Below, one piece after another: positions 43,501 to 52,949 of a stretch of 64,000 nt of DNA (the stretch's first letter is position 1; each line of letters opens with the position of its first letter). Source of the DNA: Treponema denticola ATCC 35405 (lineage in GTDB: Bacteria; Spirochaetota; Spirochaetia; Treponematales; Treponemataceae); the NCBI RefSeq assembly GCF_000008185.1, contig NC_002967.9:744001-808000 (forward strand), in the 5' to 3' direction. Made by a program: the position numbers and the translations under genes. Below the pieces are notes generated by a model. That model saw only the letters and a program-made list of their open reading frames with translations. It was not told where the DNA came from and did not search any database.

Positions 43501-44297
43501 AAATTTTTAAATTCATTTTGATAGTATGAAGATATGGTATATCCCGTTGTTAAAATTATTGCGTCTATAATTAATTTTCCGTTAAAATAAAAATATTTTT
43601 CCATTGCTTGCAGCACACCATCATTATCTTGAGGGCCTAGTCTTCCGATAATACAAAGGCAGTCTGCGCCTTGATTTTCTAATTCTTTAATAATAGCATC
43701 AACATGTCTCATGTTTTGATTGAGCAAAAAAGGATAGTGTGCAACAAGGCCTATGATATTTCTGTTTGAATTGGCAATATCGGATAATACTTTTTGTTCT
43801 TCATCTACATTAAGTAAATGTCCGTCCTTATATATTCCTATAGCCTTTCTTTCTTTTGGAGGAGCTAAGATATAATTTGTTCCTATTGTAATGTTTGAAA
43901 ATAACTTTATAAACTCTGTAATTTGATCCGTTCCGCCTGCCTTAAAATAAGTGAGCAGTCTTATATATTCTTCCGGTTTAATAGAACTGTAAGACATAAT
44001 TGATCTGATTTCTTCAGGGATTGAACAATCAAAGAAAATCTTTTTACCTTTTATAATTCGGATTACCGTTTCGAGGTTTTGTAAATGAGCGGATGAACCG
44101 TGAAAATGCATAATTACCGCATCTGAATCTTTTAACCTGCTGCACATTTCTTGAAAGATGTTTTTATCGGAGTTTACTTTTATGACATCAAAGCAAAAAA
44201 TATTTAAATTTATTTTCTCAGAGTCTTTCAGCTCTTTTATGGCTGATTTAAATTCAAATATTCTGGAGTCTCCGTAAAATATTCCTGTTAAATTCAT
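40563..44297 (-). CDS. CobN/ChlH/HmuS-type large chelatase subunit
   Basis: 1244 residues of the CobN/magnesium-chelatase H superfamily: HVGTHGTLEWLPGKE near the middle, GLQPARSPEDAVVETYHDTHNPPPHSYLAFYKWI, RASVRVFSAPSGTYGAGVANLIE and DNVENWMYEDFANTFLFDED at the end. The family inserts metal into tetrapyrroles, or in HmuS-like members is reported to remove it. It is coupled to ChlD- and ChlI-like subunits by overlaps, giving the three-part enzyme. No other corrin, haem or chlorophyll synthesis gene is in this window, so the substrate is open: cobalt insertion or haem de-metalation are the main options. Confidence 0.88.
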   Translation of the reverse strand: MNLTGIFYGDSRIFEFKSAIKELKDSEKINLNIFCFDVIKVNSDKNIFQEMCSRLKDSDAVIMHFHGSSAHLQNLETVIRIIKGKKIFFDCSIPEEIRSIMSYSSIKPEEYIRLLTYFKAGGTDQITEFIKLFSNITIGTNYILAPPKERKAIGIYKDGHLLNVDEEQKVLSDIANSNRNIIGLVAHYPFLLNQNMRHVDAIIKELENQGADCLCIIGRLGPQDNDGVLQAMEKYFYFNGKLIIDAIILTTGYTISSYYQNEFKNFIHSCFENFNLSVFQAITSYLSKEEFENSPSGLDIASVSLNIYQPEIDGQIITIPIAASEEIEKDGIVGRVFVPITERVKVLCELVNRFAQLKNKKPQERRVAIILHNYPPRNDLIGSAHGLDTPNSLWNILQFLKEENYNLDFNFLNGQEIIDELIHRGTNEWKWTSPETIWKFKADKVSSKTYEGWYKNLPEFNRSDLKQKWGNPPGLSMLMNEHIVIPGIINGNIYIGLQPARSPEDAVVETYHDTHNPPPHSYLAFYKWIDKIFKADAVIHVGTHGTLEWLPGKEIALSKESYPDINIYSIPHLYIYNLGILGEGMQARRRSHAAILSHLIPSFTDSDTYDYLHEMEEDLEKYEHAKQSAPSQQDTIIQDIFKLADEHSILKDLKIEYEDAIKNPEQNLILIHNWIHKIKNSVVRDGLHIYGKVPEKKRLLQLVRGLSVIGQEDTEGLEDSIIISLGHNPKDIRKNLSDTEKNNFNEYKILEEANRIAEQLINEINEIEFNESFIDRLPFFQNNKSNNSELKKTLKFICREVYPRLIQTDDEKRFLIKGLNGEFILPGLGGNPSRGNIKLLPTGRNFYSINPEEIPSKAAYETGKKLAEIQLKAYYREHKAYPKNIAIIVYSTNTMKTYGEDIGEIFFLMGVRPLYIKNTQTVCGVEVISLEELGRPRIDVTMRISGLFRDSFPNLIFLMDEAVNAVAFLDEDDEMNPIKKNIQETIKKFVDEGIHPDKARDRASVRVFSAPSGTYGAGVANLIESKKWQNFEDLAEAYITWSSHAYSKKFHGEKDTRAFENLLSKTDMTIKNEVSREIDLLDCDDFYNYHGGLIAAVTAKSGKKPYVSVGNTADINIPETMTLDQETARIMRSRILNPKWLEGLKEHSYKGAQEISKVMDNIFGWDATADNVENWMYEDFANTFLFDEDTLNWIRSVNKNAAYQISERLLEANQRKMWDAKPESLEKLKRIFLDMEADLESYGE

Positions 44298-46225
44298 CGC
44301 TTGTCCTCCATAACATCAATCCGAGATAGAGAGTATTCTGTGTTTTGATGCACAATCTCGGTTAAGAGTTCCGGTTTTAGATCTTCTATTTGGTAATATC
44401 TTGCATTTAAGTTTTTTGCAACCTCTTCGGCAAGAGCTAGTTTTACAAAACCTGATTCGGTATCTATAACAACAGAGTAAATATTTGCATTTTTTATTTT
44501 TTTTGAAATAAAAAGAGCATCCTTAATAGGTTCATCAAAAAAAACGGAACCGTGATTAGTCCTTCCGTCCGTAATTAAAAAGAGCAGGGGAATCATATCC
44601 TTATTTTTTAGTCTATGTATTTTAAAATATTCCAAAGCCTTGTTTAAGCCTAGAGCTAGAGGCGTTTTCCCTATTGTAGGGATAAGCTGCAACTCTCTTT
44701 TTGCAAGTAAAACGCTTCTTGTAAAGGGTAGTATTATTTCAACCCTTGTTCCTGCAAAAGTGATCATAGAAACCTCATCATGCTTTTGGTAAGAATCCAT
44801 CAATAAAGATAGAATGGTGTTTTTTGTTTCTTTCATCCTCTTCATAGCACCCATAGAACCGCTTGCATCTACCAAAAAAATAATAGAGGCACCTATACGG
44901 GTTTTTCTTCTTTTGAATTTATAATCATCCTTGTTTATTTTAATAATGCCTTTTTTCGGTTTTATTTGATGTAAGGCTGCCGATTTTATTGTGGGTATAA
45001 TAGCAAGGTTATGAAGATTTTGACTTGACCTTGTATAGCCGAAGGATTTTCCCTTTAATTCGTTGGTGCGTGTTTTATTTCGTTTCCCCATACCCTTTCT
45101 AAAAGAATTATCTTCATTAATGCTTAAAAGATTTTTTATCTTAAAAATTTTATCTGCAAGCTCCGTATCCGAATTCTTATAGCTTATTCCATTTTGATTA
45201 TTGGTATTATTGCCGTTATGTTCCGTAGCGTCGTTTTCATTATTCGAAATTCGGGATTTTGATTCTATTTTTTGATTGTCTTTTTCATTAGGTTTTTCTG
45301 CCGTTTTATTTTTATCTGATTTTGTTTTATCATTGTTATCTTTGTCCGATTTTATTTGATTTTTATTTTGGGTTTCGGATAAGATGTTTTTTCTATGTTT
45401 AAGAACAAGTTCTGCAGCTTCTTGAAAGTTTTCGTCTGTGATATATTGATGATTGTCTATGGCTGCCAGAGCTCTTGCCGTGTGTATAAGATAGGTGCTT
45501 GCCCTGTAGCCTAAACAGTTTGCTTCTTTACTAAGGGCTTCAGCCTTTGTAATTATCGAGTCCGATATTTTTATTCCGTTCACTCTTTTTTTTGCATCAT
45601 GAATTTTATTCGATAAAATTTTATCTTCTTTTTTTAGAGCTTCAATTGTAATTTTGTCTTCTTTATCAAGGCTTAAATTCCTTTTTAATATTTTTAGTCT
45701 TTCTTCTTTATTTAGATTTGAATCCGTTTCTACATAGATTGAAAATTTGTCGGTAATCGAGTTATTTAAAAATCCTTCTTCAGGATTCATTGTGCCTATG
45801 AGCTTAGACTCTATTATTTTTTTATTGGAATGTCCATCACGCTCTGTCTGGAGAAAACCTGTTTCTATTACATTTAATATTGTGTTGATATATTCGTTAG
45901 GAAAGAGGTTGATCTCATCAATATATAAAATTTTATTTTCGGCTCCATCTAAGATGCCATGCTGAAATTTGATTTTACCTGATTCAAGGCTTGCTTTAAT
46001 ATCCAGTCCGCCAAATAAATTATCTTCCGTAATATTGAGCGGGATATTGACTATGGACATATCGGAAATATTTTTTAAGCTCCGTGCTGCAATGGTCTTT
46101 CCTGTTCCCTTCCATCCGGCTATAAGCAGGCTGTTTATTTTATCGCTGACGGCAAGAACAAGGAGAGCCCTTACTAATTTTTTTTGACCTACGAGGAGAC
46201 TAAAAGGATAATCAAAGCCTTTCAT
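44294..46225 (-). CDS. ChlD/BchD-type chelatase subunit (AAA+ plus VWA)
   Basis: 643 residues. The N-terminal AAA+ domain has AGWKGTGKT (Walker A) and LYIDEINLF (Walker B). A low-complexity, Asn/Lys-rich linker lies at about 290-370. A C-terminal von Willebrand A domain carries the MIDAS motif VDASGSMG. It bridges the ChlI-like motor and the CobN-like subunit. It overlaps both neighbours (14 and 4 bases). Confidence 0.92.
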   Translation of the reverse strand: MKGFDYPFSLLVGQKKLVRALLVLAVSDKINSLLIAGWKGTGKTIAARSLKNISDMSIVNIPLNITEDNLFGGLDIKASLESGKIKFQHGILDGAENKILYIDEINLFPNEYINTILNVIETGFLQTERDGHSNKKIIESKLIGTMNPEEGFLNNSITDKFSIYVETDSNLNKEERLKILKRNLSLDKEDKITIEALKKEDKILSNKIHDAKKRVNGIKISDSIITKAEALSKEANCLGYRASTYLIHTARALAAIDNHQYITDENFQEAAELVLKHRKNILSETQNKNQIKSDKDNNDKTKSDKNKTAEKPNEKDNQKIESKSRISNNENDATEHNGNNTNNQNGISYKNSDTELADKIFKIKNLLSINEDNSFRKGMGKRNKTRTNELKGKSFGYTRSSQNLHNLAIIPTIKSAALHQIKPKKGIIKINKDDYKFKRRKTRIGASIIFLVDASGSMGAMKRMKETKNTILSLLMDSYQKHDEVSMITFAGTRVEIILPFTRSVLLAKRELQLIPTIGKTPLALGLNKALEYFKIHRLKNKDMIPLLFLITDGRTNHGSVFFDEPIKDALFISKKIKNANIYSVVIDTESGFVKLALAEEVAKNLNARYYQIEDLKPELLTEIVHQNTEYSLSRIDVMEDKR

Positions 46226-47141
46226 TTAAGATGTTCTCAATATCTGCTTGGTTTAATGGATTTATTTCTTCAAAGGGCTTTTTCCTAAGCCTATGAGAAT
46301 ATACCATTTGTGCTAAACGGATAATATCGTCTTTTGTAACCTCATCTCTTTCTTGAAAGGCTGCATAGGCCTTGGCGGCTCTAACTAAGGTTAGGTCTCC
46401 CCTGTGGCCGTCCACATTTAAGCCTATAGAAAGGCTTACAACTAAATCTAAAATCTCATCCGTTGTCTTAATAAGAGGAAGGCGTTTTTGAGCTTTTTTT
46501 ATTTTTGATATTAATTTTTTTTCTTCTTTATGAGAGGCGTTTATAAATTCCACAGGATCATTTTCAAAAGCAAGTCTTTTTTTTATAATTTCTTTCCTTA
46601 AGTGTCCATCCTTTTCACTTTTTACATCGACCAATAAACCGAATCGATCTAAAAGCTGAGGCCTTAGTTCCCCTTCTTCAGGATTCATTGTTCCTATCAG
46701 GATAAATTTGGATGAGTGGCTGTATGATATTCCGTCTCTTTCTATTGTGTTTACTCCCATGGCGGCCGCATCCAATAAGAGGTCGACTATATAATCTTCC
46801 AAGAGATTTATCTCATCCGCATACAAAATATTACCGTCAGCTTCTGCTAAGATTCCTTTTTGAAGAACTTTTTCGCCTGTTTTTAAAACTCTTTCAATAT
46901 CGATTGAGCCGGCGACTCTGTCTTCAGTAGCATTTATAGGAAGCTCTATAACTTTAAGGTTTTCTCCCTGTCTTTGCATCAGCTCCCCTATTCCTCTCAC
47001 AATTGTAGACTTTCCTGTTCCTTTTTCTCCACGGATTAGAACACCCGAAATTGCAGGACATATTAAATTTAAAATTATTGCAAGCTTTATATCTTCCTGT
47101 CCTTCAATTTGTACAAATGGAAAAATCTGTTTTTCAGTCAT
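46212..47141 (-). CDS. ChlI/BchI-type AAA+ chelatase subunit
   Basis: 309 residues: GEKGTGKST (Walker A), [34 protein letters not shown] (Walker B and the ChlI hairpin), [20 protein letters not shown], and the C-terminal [20 protein letters not shown]. It is the motor of the chelatase and the first gene of the operon. GGAG precedes the ATG. Confidence 0.93.
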   Translation of the reverse strand: MTEKQIFPFVQIEGQEDIKLAIILNLICPAISGVLIRGEKGTGKSTIVRGIGELMQRQGENLKVIELPINATEDRVAGSIDIERVLKTGEKVLQKGILAEADGNILYADEINLLEDYIVDLLLDAAAMGVNTIERDGISYSHSSKFILIGTMNPEEGELRPQLLDRFGLLVDVKSEKDGHLRKEIIKKRLAFENDPVEFINASHKEEKKLISKIKKAQKRLPLIKTTDEILDLVVSLSIGLNVDGHRGDLTLVRAAKAYAAFQERDEVTKDDIIRLAQMVYSHRLRKKPFEEINPLNQADIENILNERL

Positions 47142-47187
47142 AGAATCTCCGTGATGTTACTCTGGTATGTAAATAAAATATGAGGGA

Positions 47188-47216
47188 ATACTAACATTAC
47201 GATAGGTGAAAGTCAA
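47188..47216 (-). promoter_or_regulatory. Promoter of the chelatase operon (47142-47492 holds no gene)
   Basis: On the minus strand TTGACT (47216-47211), 17-base spacer, TAGTAT (47193-47188). Elsewhere in this 350-base gap I see only the direct repeat at 47425 and AT-rich DNA; no riboswitch fold is recognised. Confidence 0.55.
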
Positions 47217-47424
47217 GGAGAGGGGAAATTTCTTCTTTGAAATGGAGGTGGTTAATAGGATATGGAAAATAATTTATCTTAAATACGGCTTCATCTGACT
47301 TGGCAATTTATCGATAAAAGGTTATAATCTTAAATCTCTAAGGTTTTATATACAGAACAAATTATGTTTATGAACCTTAAAAAAACTATAGTAGGCAGAA
47401 AAAGCATGTAGAGGCCGATATGGT

Positions 47425-47472
47425 ACCCCATTCTTTAAAATGGAGCATTTTTGCCGCTGCACCGCTTTTTTT
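47425..47472. repeat. Direct repeat copy 2 bounding the chelatase/transport cluster
   Basis: 48 bases matching 36975-37022 with one change (CTGCACCGC here, CTGTACCGC there). The version here is the exact complement of the GCGGTGCAG arm that precedes copy 1, so this copy may hold the original sequence. The two copies are 10,450 bases apart. Confidence 0.8.
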
Positions 47473-47492
47473 GTTCAAATAGGAGGTTAAGT

Positions 47493-49322
47493 GTGAAAAA
47501 GATATTTATATTTCTTTGTTTTTCTGTTTTGAATTTTTTGTGTTTTGCTGACTTGCGAGACTATGTTTGTATTGTAAGGCCTAACTACAAAGAAGATGTT
47601 GTTGATTGTGTAAACGAAGCTGCAAATATTTTAGAAGATATGGGCTATGCAGATTTCGCAGAAATATTTAAGCTAAGAGTTGAAAAAGATAACTCATTCG
47701 GATCCGGTTTTATTTATATCTTTAATGGAAAAAGTTATGTTGTTACAAATAATCATGTTTGTGCATATGCCGATTCTGTTTCTATAGAAATGATGGATGC
47801 GGATGGTAAAACCATAAAAAAAGTTGAAAACTGCAAGATTATTGCAAACAGTGCTGAAGATGACCTTGCTATTGCCGAAATTCCTGCAGATGCAGATATA
47901 AAAAAAGGCTTAGGTCTTTATCAAGGTAATTTGCGTGAAGGTATAGATGTATGGTCTGCAGGCTATCCCGGATTAGGCGGTAAGCCCTCATGGCAATTGG
48001 GGAAAGGAACATTAACCAATAAAAAAATCAAATTTGATGATCCTTTCTATCCGAAAGACAGCTTTTTTTTACAGCATTCGGCTCCGATAGATGCAGGAAA
48101 TTCAGGCGGGCCCCTTTTGGTAACATCCAAAAATGCCGTAGAAGGATATGAAGTAATCGGCGTGAATAAAGCAAAAGCCCGCAAACGGGAAACTACAAAC
48201 TTTGCAATACCTTTTTCTACGGTAAATTCTTTTTTTAAATTGGGTTTTTCTAATTTAAATGCTGCTGAAACCGAGAAAATGTTAAAAAAAGCTGAAGCCG
48301 TCTTTTTGGAGCAGGCTTCGTATCCCAAAGAAACACTTTCCGATGAAAAAGAAGTTGAAGATAGACTAAGGCGCATCTATACGCTTGCTTCTTTTATAAG
48401 TACTGACTATGCCAAAAAAAATGGACTGGATAAACTAAAGGATGCTCTTCTCAGGGGACCTTCCTATGTACGGGATGCTCTTATAGAAAGAATAATATTT
48501 TCTTTTCCTATCGATTCGTTAAAATTTGCGGTTGCATATAATCTTGAAAAAGATATAAATGATTATAAAACATTCTCTTCGGTAGAAAACATGTCTGATT
48601 CAAAAAATGCCGGAGGAAAATACATAGTATTTAAAAATAATAACGAAGATAAATTATATTCACTTTGGATAGTTGAAAATAAAAACTGGAGGATATCCGA
48701 TTTTTCACTAAATAATGAACTTACCGATGAAAAAGTTGGTGAAGCTTCCAAAAATAAACAAGAAAAGAAGAAAGATAGAGAAAAAAAATCTGGAAACTCT
48801 TCAGCAATCCTTTTTGCATCGCCTTATAATAGTATGCCCTTTATTGAATATAATGGTATTTTCTCTCCTTATGGTTTATATTCCGGAGGCTCGATTGGGT
48901 CAATTTGGAATTATAGGTTTTTTGGTTTTGGCGTTATGCTAAATATAAATCAACGCCATAAATTTCCTAATAAGCGGTCAAAATTTAAAGAGTCTGAATT
49001 TAAAGATTCCGGATTTTTTAGTTTCTTTGATTCGATTGCAGGTTCAGTTTTAGCGTTTATTGAACCGAATCTTCCTATCTCTGTAAATAATAAGGTTACT
49101 ATAATGCCTTATTTACAAACAGGAGTTGGATTGGGAACTCCGATGTTTAGCTCTGATTTTATTGGTCTTCATGTAAAAATCTCTCCGGGTATAAGATTTG
49201 TTTTTGATATTAATGGTAAAAAACTTATGATTGGGGCTGCTTATGCCGGAAGATATGCAAAATTTAACAAAGATAGAATGTTTTTACACGGATTTGGTGT
49301 AAGTATTGGATATTCATTTTAA
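47493..49322 (+). CDS. Secreted trypsin-like serine protease with C-terminal barrel-like domain
   Basis: About 609 residues with a signal peptide (LNFLCFADLRD). The first 250 residues are an S1/HtrA-type protease: His88 (NNHVCAY), Asp124 (EDDLAIAEI) and Ser204 (DAGNSGGPLL). No PDZ domain is obvious. A lysine-rich linker near 430 is followed by 170 residues of alternating aromatic strands ending GVSIGYSF, which suggests outer-membrane insertion. Start: the GTG after AGGAGG; an upstream TTG lies in the repeat and is rejected. It is followed by two further envelope genes. Confidence 0.8.
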   Translation: MKKIFIFLCFSVLNFLCFADLRDYVCIVRPNYKEDVVDCVNEAANILEDMGYADFAEIFKLRVEKDNSFGSGFIYIFNGKSYVVTNNHVCAYADSVSIEMMDADGKTIKKVENCKIIANSAEDDLAIAEIPADADIKKGLGLYQGNLREGIDVWSAGYPGLGGKPSWQLGKGTLTNKKIKFDDPFYPKDSFFLQHSAPIDAGNSGGPLLVTSKNAVEGYEVIGVNKAKARKRETTNFAIPFSTVNSFFKLGFSNLNAAETEKMLKKAEAVFLEQASYPKETLSDEKEVEDRLRRIYTLASFISTDYAKKNGLDKLKDALLRGPSYVRDALIERIIFSFPIDSLKFAVAYNLEKDINDYKTFSSVENMSDSKNAGGKYIVFKNNNEDKLYSLWIVENKNWRISDFSLNNELTDEKVGEASKNKQEKKKDREKKSGNSSAILFASPYNSMPFIEYNGIFSPYGLYSGGSIGSIWNYRFFGFGVMLNINQRHKFPNKRSKFKESEFKDSGFFSFFDSIAGSVLAFIEPNLPISVNNKVTIMPYLQTGVGLGTPMFSSDFIGLHVKISPGIRFVFDINGKKLMIGAAYAGRYAKFNKDRMFLHGFGVSIGYSF

Positions 49323-49339
49323 ATTTTACGGAGGTATTT

Positions 49340-49978
49340 ATGATAAAATTTAAACTAAACAAAAAATATATTTTTTTGTTGTTATCTTTATCCTTGGTTC
49401 TCTTTTCTTCATGCTCCAGTATCGGCGGCTATGTTAATGGAAAGACGTTGAACAAAAAAGAATTCGGACCGCCTGAAACTCATACATTGATGTTCGGTCA
49501 TATGGATGTTGAAGATGCTCCATTGCATTTACCGGTTAATAATACCGCTAAAGATTATCAGGAGTACATTCAGATGAATCCTGAAAAAGAGCCGTTAATC
49601 TTTTTACCTATTTATTTTCAAGGTTCGGTTATGTCCTTTTATCCGATGGAGCCCGGAGTAAATTTGAGACTTATGTTTTCAAGATATTCTATAATGAGGT
49701 TTTATGGAAATTATACCCACACAACAGTCTATCAGTTTTGGCCGTTTTTAGGCTGGCCCGAATCAAGTACTCTGTGGTTTTCATGTAAAAAGCCGGGACT
49801 GCAATACATAGGTTCTTATATTCGCACAAAATCGGGATATAAAAAAGATATGGAAAAGGATTCTGCTAAAAATGAACTTTCTGCTTTAGAGGGTATTAAA
49901 GCATATTACAAAGGTACTTCTTGGGAAACCGTTATAGAGAAAAGAATTGAGGAGCTTCAAAATGAAAAAAGCAATTAG
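49340..49978 (+). CDS. Putative envelope lipoprotein
   Basis: 212 residues with a lipobox (LFSSC). The rest contains tryptophan- and tyrosine-rich segments (VYQFWPFLGWPESSTLWFSC) and no known domain. AGGAGG-like GGAGG precedes the ATG. It overlaps the next gene by 17 bases, so the pair is co-translated, probably with the protease upstream. Confidence 0.6.
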   Translation: MIKFKLNKKYIFLLLSLSLVLFSSCSSIGGYVNGKTLNKKEFGPPETHTLMFGHMDVEDAPLHLPVNNTAKDYQEYIQMNPEKEPLIFLPIYFQGSVMSFYPMEPGVNLRLMFSRYSIMRFYGNYTHTTVYQFWPFLGWPESSTLWFSCKKPGLQYIGSYIRTKSGYKKDMEKDSAKNELSALEGIKAYYKGTSWETVIEKRIEELQNEKSN

Positions 49979-50567
49979 TATAATATTTATTTTTTTGTTG
50001 AGTTGTGCTGCTTTTGCACAAAATTATTCCAAACCAGGAAGAAATGAGGTCGTTTTGGTTTTTTCGGTGGAGATTAGACCTTCGGTTAACAGAGAGTTTT
50101 TTAAGGAGTATCTGAGTATTCCCTCAATGCCCATGTCTGATTTAATAATCAATGAGACCGGCAGACCTGTCAGCAATGATCCCGGTGATTCAATATCCTT
50201 ATATTGTGAAGGAGACGATAAGCTTGATAAACCTACTGCTGTATCGGATGTTGAGGAAATTATTTCAATAAAAGTTCCCGTTCCCAGGTCCAGTGAGATA
50301 GTTTTAAATTTTTGCACATATAACTTTTTTAAGGGAACTGCTTTTAGGTTCTTTTTACCTTTTGCTGTAAAAATAAAAGTACAGCCTGATTTTAAGTATT
50401 ATTATTTGGGGCACTTGGAGTACAAGAGGAAGGGCGGTATGGAGTATGAAATTGTTGATGTAAAAAAACATGATAACTATGATGTAGTAGTACCCATAAT
50501 AAAAAAACGGTACGGTGAAAATGCGGAACTCGTTCGAGCTGCCATGACCTCTATTGATAAAAAATAA
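49962..50567 (+). CDS. Putative exported protein
   Basis: 201 residues with a signal peptide (LLSCAAFAQNYSK) and mainly beta-rich sequence. No family recognised. The start is the ATG following GAGG within the end of the preceding gene. A bidirectional terminator follows. Confidence 0.55.
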   Translation: MKKAISIIFIFLLSCAAFAQNYSKPGRNEVVLVFSVEIRPSVNREFFKEYLSIPSMPMSDLIINETGRPVSNDPGDSISLYCEGDDKLDKPTAVSDVEEIISIKVPVPRSSEIVLNFCTYNFFKGTAFRFFLPFAVKIKVQPDFKYYYLGHLEYKRKGGMEYEIVDVKKHDNYDVVVPIIKKRYGENAELVRAAMTSIDKK

Positions 50568-50580
50568 TTTTTAATTAAAA

Positions 50581-50618
50581 AAGCTGCACTGTGTTTTACC
50601 CTCAGTGCAGCTTTTTTT
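50581..50618. terminator. Bidirectional intrinsic terminator
   Basis: AGCTGCACTG (50582-50591) pairs with CAGTGCAGCT (50603-50612), then seven T's on the plus strand; an A/T tract on the other side suits the convergent NhaC gene. Confidence 0.85.
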
Positions 50619-50622
50619 GCTC

Positions 50623-52098
50623 TTATTTTTTCTTTAACCTTACTTTCGGTTCGCTTGCGATGCCGAATTTGGGGAAGATTCTGTCGATACCGAACAGGGT
50701 AAATAATAGAATGGTTATGACCGAGATATGTGCCATAAAGTTATACTTTATTATCTGGGTCTGACTGAATTGGTAAAGCGGATATACCGTGCCTGCAATA
50801 CCGATAAAAAAGCTTAAATAAACATGCCAAGGAATCAGCTGGGAGCCGAAGATGCCGAGGGCTGAGGAGAAGGTTGCGTTTCTCAATTTTAAGGAATAAA
50901 GGTCCTTTTCATCGCCTTCTACGTTTTCTTCCGTGATGTCTCGGATAATCGGGCCGACGGTAACTATTTGAGCCATTTCATCGGCAAGGGCTGCGTTTCC
51001 TAATAAAGAGATAATACCGTTCCAGAACATCAGCTGTCTTACGTTTCGGGAAAGTTTTACGGCAAGGTTTGATAAGGGTCTAAAGGCATCCATCTTCGAC
51101 ATGATTCCGCCGAAGGCAGCGACCCACATCATCATTATGATAACCCACGAGCCGGCCCCTACAAAGCCGTTATACACTATGTCAAAAAAGGCAAGAAGGC
51201 CTGAAACCGTTCCTGCAAAGCGGCCTAAGATAAAGCATGAAACTATACCTGCTCCAAGGCAAAGGAGGGTAGAGTAGCCCTTTAATGCAATTCCTATGAC
51301 CAGAATGAGCGGAATTACCATGTAAACGGGGACTCCGTGCTGTACCTGATTGAGAAGGTCAACTGCGACCGGCTTTTCTTCAGCTAATTTTGTCCAAACT
51401 TCTTGGGGAATGGCTTCGATGGCTTTTTGCGGACTTACGGCATCTCCCGGGAGGCTTAAGCCTGCAATTAAAAATAAGCCTCCGGCTATAATCAAGCACA
51501 CCAGAGACCAAAGCCCCTGATTTTTCATACGGTGAGTAACCTCAACCCTGTGAATGCCTGAGCTTACGACCGTTGTATCCGAGATAAGGCCTAGGTTATC
51601 GCCGAAACATGAACCGCCTGCAATAGCTGCAATGCTTAAAACCAAGTTCCCGTTTAAAATATGGGTCATCCACAAAAAGATAGGAGCACAGGCCGCAAAG
51701 GTTCCCCATGAGGTTCCTGTGGCAACCGACAATACGGAGGAAACCAAAAAGGCAACAAGAGCTACTGTTCTGGCGGAAATGCCTATGTTTAGGCTTAAAG
51801 TTATAATCGAGGCTCCGACTCCTGTAGACATAAAGGCATCGGCCATCGCATAGGCAAACATAAGGATAAAAAATACCAGCTGCATTTCCTTAACATTGTC
51901 TACGGCGGAGTTTAAAATATCGTTGAATTTGAATTTTTCGGTTATCATAGCGACTATGGATGCATAGATTACCGCTATAGGGGCTATGATTAAAATGTCC
52001 AGCTTAAATCCCAAGGCATTTGAAAAAGATTCTATGTTTGAAATCATCATCAAACCTGCAAGTAATAAGACCGGAGAGAGCTTAAAAAAAGCGCGCAT
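50623..52098 (-). CDS. NhaC-family Na+/H+ antiporter
   Basis: 491 residues with about eleven transmembrane helices. Motifs typical of the NhaC family: LSVATGTSWGTFAACAPIF, AIAGGSCFGDNLGLISDTTV and NAALADEMAQIVTVGPII. It exchanges Na+ for H+, or an amino-acid-type substrate for protons in some members. AGGAG precedes the ATG. Monocistronic, between the envelope genes and the B12 transporter. Confidence 0.9.
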   Translation of the reverse strand: MRAFFKLSPVLLLAGLMMISNIESFSNALGFKLDILIIAPIAVIYASIVAMITEKFKFNDILNSAVDNVKEMQLVFFILMFAYAMADAFMSTGVGASIITLSLNIGISARTVALVAFLVSSVLSVATGTSWGTFAACAPIFLWMTHILNGNLVLSIAAIAGGSCFGDNLGLISDTTVVSSGIHRVEVTHRMKNQGLWSLVCLIIAGGLFLIAGLSLPGDAVSPQKAIEAIPQEVWTKLAEEKPVAVDLLNQVQHGVPVYMVIPLILVIGIALKGYSTLLCLGAGIVSCFILGRFAGTVSGLLAFFDIVYNGFVGAGSWVIIMMMWVAAFGGIMSKMDAFRPLSNLAVKLSRNVRQLMFWNGIISLLGNAALADEMAQIVTVGPIIRDITEENVEGDEKDLYSLKLRNATFSSALGIFGSQLIPWHVYLSFFIGIAGTVYPLYQFSQTQIIKYNFMAHISVITILLFTLFGIDRIFPKFGIASEPKVRLKKK

Positions 52099-52187
52099 AA
52101 AGTCTCCTTTTATGTAAAATAAGGGTGCCAGTGTATCATATTCGTAAAAAAAAGTGTATAGGTTTGGTTATTAAAGAAAAAAGCCGG

Positions 52188-52949
52188 TTAAATGTTTTTA
52201 AATATTACATGGGGCTTTTTTTCTTCATCATAAATGATTTTAGCCTCCACATCATATAAGGTCTTAATTACTTCCTCTGTGATAACCTCATTTACACTGC
52301 CTGCGGCGATAATTTGCCCTTCTTTTAAAGCGTATATTTTATCGCAATACATTGCAGCTATATTTAAATCATGGATTGCCGATATAACGGTTATTTTTAA
52401 ATCTTTTGCAAGGCTCATAAAGTGCAGTTGATGTTTTATATCCAGATGGTTTGTAGGCTCGTCGAGGATTAAACAATCCGTGTTTTGCACTAAGGCACGG
52501 GCTAAAATAATTCTTTGCTTTTCTCCACCCGACAGGCTTGAAAAATTGCGGTCGGCAAAATCTTTCATATTCACTTGTTCAAGAGCTTTGTAGGCCAGTT
52601 CGATATCCTCGGCTGAATCCCTCTCCATAAATTTTTTATGGGGCGAGCGGCCGATTAAAACCATCTCAAGCACATTAAAGTCAAAATGGGTGTCATTATG
52701 CTGGGCAACTACAGCCATCTTTTTTGCTGTTTCTTTAAACTGATAGTCATTTATGTTCTTACCGTCGATAAATATGGTTCCGGTTTTGGGTTTAAGAACT
52801 CGGTATATACATTTGAGCAGGGTGCTTTTTCCCGAACCGTTGGGACCGATTATGCCTACAATTCCGTTATCTTTAATTGAAAGGTCAATATCGGCTAAAA
52901 TATTTTTGCTTCCGAAGTTAAATGAAAGAGAGCTGATGTCGAGAACCAT
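52188..52949 (-). CDS. btuD: Cobalamin ABC importer ATPase
   Basis: 253 residues: GPNGSGKST, LSGGEKQRIILARAL, CLILDEPTNHLD and a switch histidine in SAIHDLN. It lies one base overlapping the permease gene, in a three-gene unit under a cobalamin riboswitch, so B12 import is well supported. The gene symbol is by role. Confidence 0.88.
   Translation of the reverse strand: MVLDISSLSFNFGSKNILADIDLSIKDNGIVGIIGPNGSGKSTLLKCIYRVLKPKTGTIFIDGKNINDYQFKETAKKMAVVAQHNDTHFDFNVLEMVLIGRSPHKKFMERDSAEDIELAYKALEQVNMKDFADRNFSSLSGGEKQRIILARALVQNTDCLILDEPTNHLDIKHQLHFMSLAKDLKITVISAIHDLNIAAMYCDKIYALKEGQIIAAGSVNEVITEEVIKTLYDVEAKIIYDEEKKPHVIFKNI

Noticed and set aside
47217-47424. A riboswitch before the chelatase operon
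   Set aside because: No B12-box or other conserved core was seen, unlike the clear cobalamin riboswitch at 55191-55337.
47451-47492. Longer start (TTG) for the trypsin-like protease
   Set aside because: It lies inside the 48-bp direct repeat; the GTG at 47493 has AGGAGG and begins a normal signal peptide.
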